Source of the DNA: a bacterium
Lineage (GTDB): Bacteria; Cyanobacteriota; Vampirovibrionia; Obscuribacterales; Obscuribacteraceae
DNA length: 44,821 bases
Assembly (NCBI GenBank): GCA_018062085.1
Contig: JAGOSY010000034.1
Span: 1-44,821, forward strand
Direction of reading: 5' to 3'
Part shown: positions 42,469 to 44,821 of the stretch, piece after piece
Layout of the letters: each line of letters opens with the position of its first letter
Numbering within the stretch: position 1 is the stretch's first letter
Made by a program: the position numbers and the translations under genes
The notes under the pieces: model-generated
Seen by the model: the letters and a program-made list of their open reading frames with translations, nothing else
Told to the model about the DNA's origin: nothing
Database searches by the model: none

Positions 42469-44821
42469 TTAATTGCCCTGGCTAAGCCCAGCCAGGCCTG
42501 ACGAAGGCGCGACATAAGCGCGGCTCGAAAGCAGTTGCTCAAGGCGCCTGGCGAGCATTGGATTATTGAGATTTTCGCGCCTGAATGTCTGCGCGTAAAA
42601 TTTGACGATAGATGGGGAGAATTTCTGTAGGGCTCGTAGTGCTTCGGCTTGGTTTTCTGGGTGCGCACTAACAGCCTGCTCAAGTAGAGGCCTGATCGCC
42701 CGGACGTCACGAATATTTGCTAGCTCTCTCATGCTCTCCACCTTATCTTGACCAGTGCGGTGCAAGATGCTGAGAGCTGCTTCTACTTTTTTGGCAGTCT
42801 CCATTCGCGCTGTGACGACGTCAACTTGCTCCTTAATCAAGGGCGGCATAATTGCTCTGTCCAACTTAGCAAAGAAGTCCTGAGCCTTTTGACGATCCAT
42901 CGCCGCCATGCCGCCCTTACTCAGCATCAAATCAAAGCGGTTGAGAACCTCCATACGCAAACCAGGTACATGTTCATAGTTACGCAACAAATAGCCTGTT
43001 TTTGCTCGGCTATCACCATCTGTCAAACGCATAATCTCATCAAAGACCATTTTTCGCCCCTGACCATTTTGAGTTAAGCGAGTCTCAATCAGTTTCTGCA
43101 TATGGGTAAGATACCTAGGATCGTTGTAGTATCCAAGGAACTGAGCATATTCACTGTTTACAGGATCGAATTGACGCCATTCTTTGGCAATCAAAGGGCG
43201 CAAAGTCGGATTAGTCAGGGCTTCTTTTAACGCAAACTGGGCACGCTCGGTAGAAGTAGAACCACTCAGCTTCACTAGGGCGTCTAGAGCCACGACGGCT
43301 ACTGTCGCTGGCTTATCTAGCTTGGCTTTAGGGTTTTCTGTAAGGGGGTTAATCGGACCATCAAATTTTTCCCAATTTGGCATAACATCATTTTTTGGGT
43401 TTTGCGCCGCCCTGCGCAAGGCACCAACAGCGGTGCTATCACCATACAAACCAAGTAATTTAGCAGCAGTATAGCGTTGCTCTACAGAGCCACTCTGCAA
43501 GTGCCCACTAAGGGCTTGAATAGCCAATGGTCTCGAAATATGATCAACCGCTTTGATGCGCTCAAAAAGCGCTAGATCTTGTGCTGTGCGCGGCGCATTT
43601 TTTCGATGCATGTAGCTAGTTTCTAACGCTGTACTCAAAGCCAGCGCACGCACTGGTGCTTCCTGAGCAAATACCCACAAGCCATCAGGGTCTGGGCTCA
43701 TGAAGAGCTCACCTTTAGCAACTGCCCAATTTTCATCAGCAGTACGCGAAGCGTGTTCACGACTGTAATAAATAGTGTTCTCGACAACATCAGGATGACT
43801 GGGATCATTCTCACGAGCAGCACGGGTTGCTTTGTAATTGATGTTAGGGCCGACCCTATCAACAACAGTAGCCATATCAAAGATCTTACTCAACTCTGGT
43901 GAGGCCCACTTAGTTAAGTGAGCCCATTCATGATAGGTATATTCGAGTAAGTTATTGCCACGATTGCCCTGATAATGAGTGACAACGCCTTCATGACTGA
44001 CATCAGCGGCAGCTTTGAAATTAGCCTGCCCATATTTAGCACTGAAGTAGTCATTGGAGTAATCAGGAGTATCAAGCAAGACAACTTCTTTGATCAATTT
44101 CGGATTAGGCAGAGACTGCAAAATTGGCACCATGTCTTCAGGCAATGCTCTGCTAGCTAGAGGGTGCTTTGTCAATGTTTGCCCCGCCTGAATTACCGGC
44201 ACCGACTTAGTGATCTCAGCCGGAGTCATATATGCGGCAAGAACGTTAGCGTCACCGGCCCTGAGCTTGGAAGCAATAGCCATTCTATCGCCCAGAGAAA
44301 TTTGATCATAAGGCGACGGTTGTTCAACAACTCGCCTGAGGTCGCGCACTTCAGCCAAGCGATTGGCATACTCAGTAGGCACGACAATCTTCATTGGCAA
44401 TCCAGAAACTTCGTAGACATTAACCTGAACCACTTCTGGCACGGTCATTTTATGGAAAAATTCGAAGAAATCAAATTTTCCTTTGTCGGCTTTAATAGTT
44501 TCAACGCGAGCCATAAGCTCATCGTGGGTCTTCGGAGCATCTTCAGGCACACGCCGCATCGTGCGTTCTTCGGTAGCGACTAGTTTGAGCTTAGATTCAA
44601 AATCACGAATCAAAACTTCTTTGGGCTTGTAGGCCAGCGATTCGTAAGTAAAAACTGGTTCTTTGACTATCGCTGCCAATTCGCGTTCTTTTGTAAAGTC
44701 TCGCTTAGCACCAAAGTGCTCATCACCGTCACTGTGGACATTATCGAGATGGCGATCCCTTTGAGATCTTTCACCTGTTTTTTCACCTGTAGCACGAGGG
44801 CCAACAGGCGCTGACTCGAGC
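42469..44821 (-). CDS. Zincin metallopeptidase with HEAT repeats (partial)
   Basis: The frame continues without a stop beyond a TTG at 44679 to the window's right edge, so the start is missing and the first visible residues (polar, ending KRDFTKERE) belong to the same protein. A metallopeptidase core holds HEWAH at 43918-43932 and, about 70 residues on, DENWA, a plausible Glu zinc ligand of a gluzincin. The C-terminal half (from about 43560 downwards) consists of HEAT-like helical pairs such as RYTAAKLLGLYGDSTAVGAL and AIRPLLEQAVSAHPENQAEA. It lacks a visible signal peptide. It resembles the other signal-less hydrolase-like proteins here; a secreted protease is inferred. Confidence 0.82.
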   Translation of the reverse strand, partial: LESAPVGPRATGEKTGERSQRDRHLDNVHSDGDEHFGAKRDFTKERELAAIVKEPVFTYESLAYKPKEVLIRDFESKLKLVATEERTMRRVPEDAPKTHDELMARVETIKADKGKFDFFEFFHKMTVPEVVQVNVYEVSGLPMKIVVPTEYANRLAEVRDLRRVVEQPSPYDQISLGDRMAIASKLRAGDANVLAAYMTPAEITKSVPVIQAGQTLTKHPLASRALPEDMVPILQSLPNPKLIKEVVLLDTPDYSNDYFSAKYGQANFKAAADVSHEGVVTHYQGNRGNNLLEYTYHEWAHLTKWASPELSKIFDMATVVDRVGPNINYKATRAARENDPSHPDVVENTIYYSREHASRTADENWAVAKGELFMSPDPDGLWVFAQEAPVRALALSTALETSYMHRKNAPRTAQDLALFERIKAVDHISRPLAIQALSGHLQSGSVEQRYTAAKLLGLYGDSTAVGALRRAAQNPKNDVMPNWEKFDGPINPLTENPKAKLDKPATVAVVALDALVKLSGSTSTERAQFALKEALTNPTLRPLIAKEWRQFDPVNSEYAQFLGYYNDPRYLTHMQKLIETRLTQNGQGRKMVFDEIMRLTDGDSRAKTGYLLRNYEHVPGLRMEVLNRFDLMLSKGGMAAMDRQKAQDFFAKLDRAIMPPLIKEQVDVVTARMETAKKVEAALSILHRTGQDKVESMRELANIRDVRAIRPLLEQAVSAHPENQAEALRALQKFSPSIVKFYAQTFRRENLNNPMLARRLEQLLSSRAYVAPSSGLAGLSQGN

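Overview
The window looks like chromosomal DNA from an uncultured, respiring diderm bacterium. The gene style (very long signal-less proteins, four-repeat MshEN-like/TPR proteins, YbjQ-domain operons, futalosine-route menaquinone synthesis, TadE-like pseudopilin) fits best with the non-photosynthetic Cyanobacteriota (Vampirovibrionia, Candidatus Obscuribacter-like). That placement is inference from family resemblance only. No rRNA, tRNA, CRISPR array, integrase or insertion sequence was recognised.

Layout. 1-5500: a signal-less LysM protein with a five-copy 16-residue repeat (runs off the left edge), a membrane-anchored endonuclease/exonuclease/phosphatase protein, a small basic protein, then a small unknown gene followed by leucyl aminopeptidase pepA and a strong terminator. 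5500-6600: a remnant of a DUF1254/DUF1214 protein and a secreted alpha/beta hydrolase. 6800-16400: a 2452-residue protein with annexin-like repeats, a glycine/alanine-rich hydrophobic stretch and an HExxH zincin motif, downstream of two paralogous secreted leucine-rich-repeat genes; one of these is frameshifted at a C8 tract. 16500-18500: a secreted Asn/Gly-rich protein and a Spy/CpxP-like protein, divergent from a MarR regulator. 18600-22000: accessory-looking DNA with a frameshifted DUF3800 gene, a gene-poor stretch with hairpins, and a two-gene unit of small Cys-containing proteins. 22000-30700: hisS, a signal-less papain-like (NlpC/P60-like) protein, mqnC, a beta-CASP ribonuclease-like protein, a rhomboid protease and a DEDD exonuclease. 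30700-35100: a small membrane protein, a four-repeat MshEN-like/TPR protein, a TadE-like pseudopilin and a LOG-family protein. 35400-38900: a tight four-gene operon with three paralogous double YbjQ-domain proteins. 38900-44821: mutL, a small unknown protein, an orphan OmpR-type response regulator, and a zincin plus HEAT-repeat protein that runs off the right edge.

How the genes fit together. Housekeeping genes (pepA, hisS, mqnC, mutL) are interspersed with a recurrent class of proteins that lack signal peptides, start with a polar low-complexity region and carry LysM, cysteine-peptidase or HExxH domains (1-1084, 6813-14171, 23315-25168, 42469-44821; possibly also 40998-41627). I read these as one lineage-specific effector or envelope-remodelling arsenal, which is inference. 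The most system-like previously under-described loci are the YbjQ operon and the annexin-like/zincin giant protein with its LRR neighbours.
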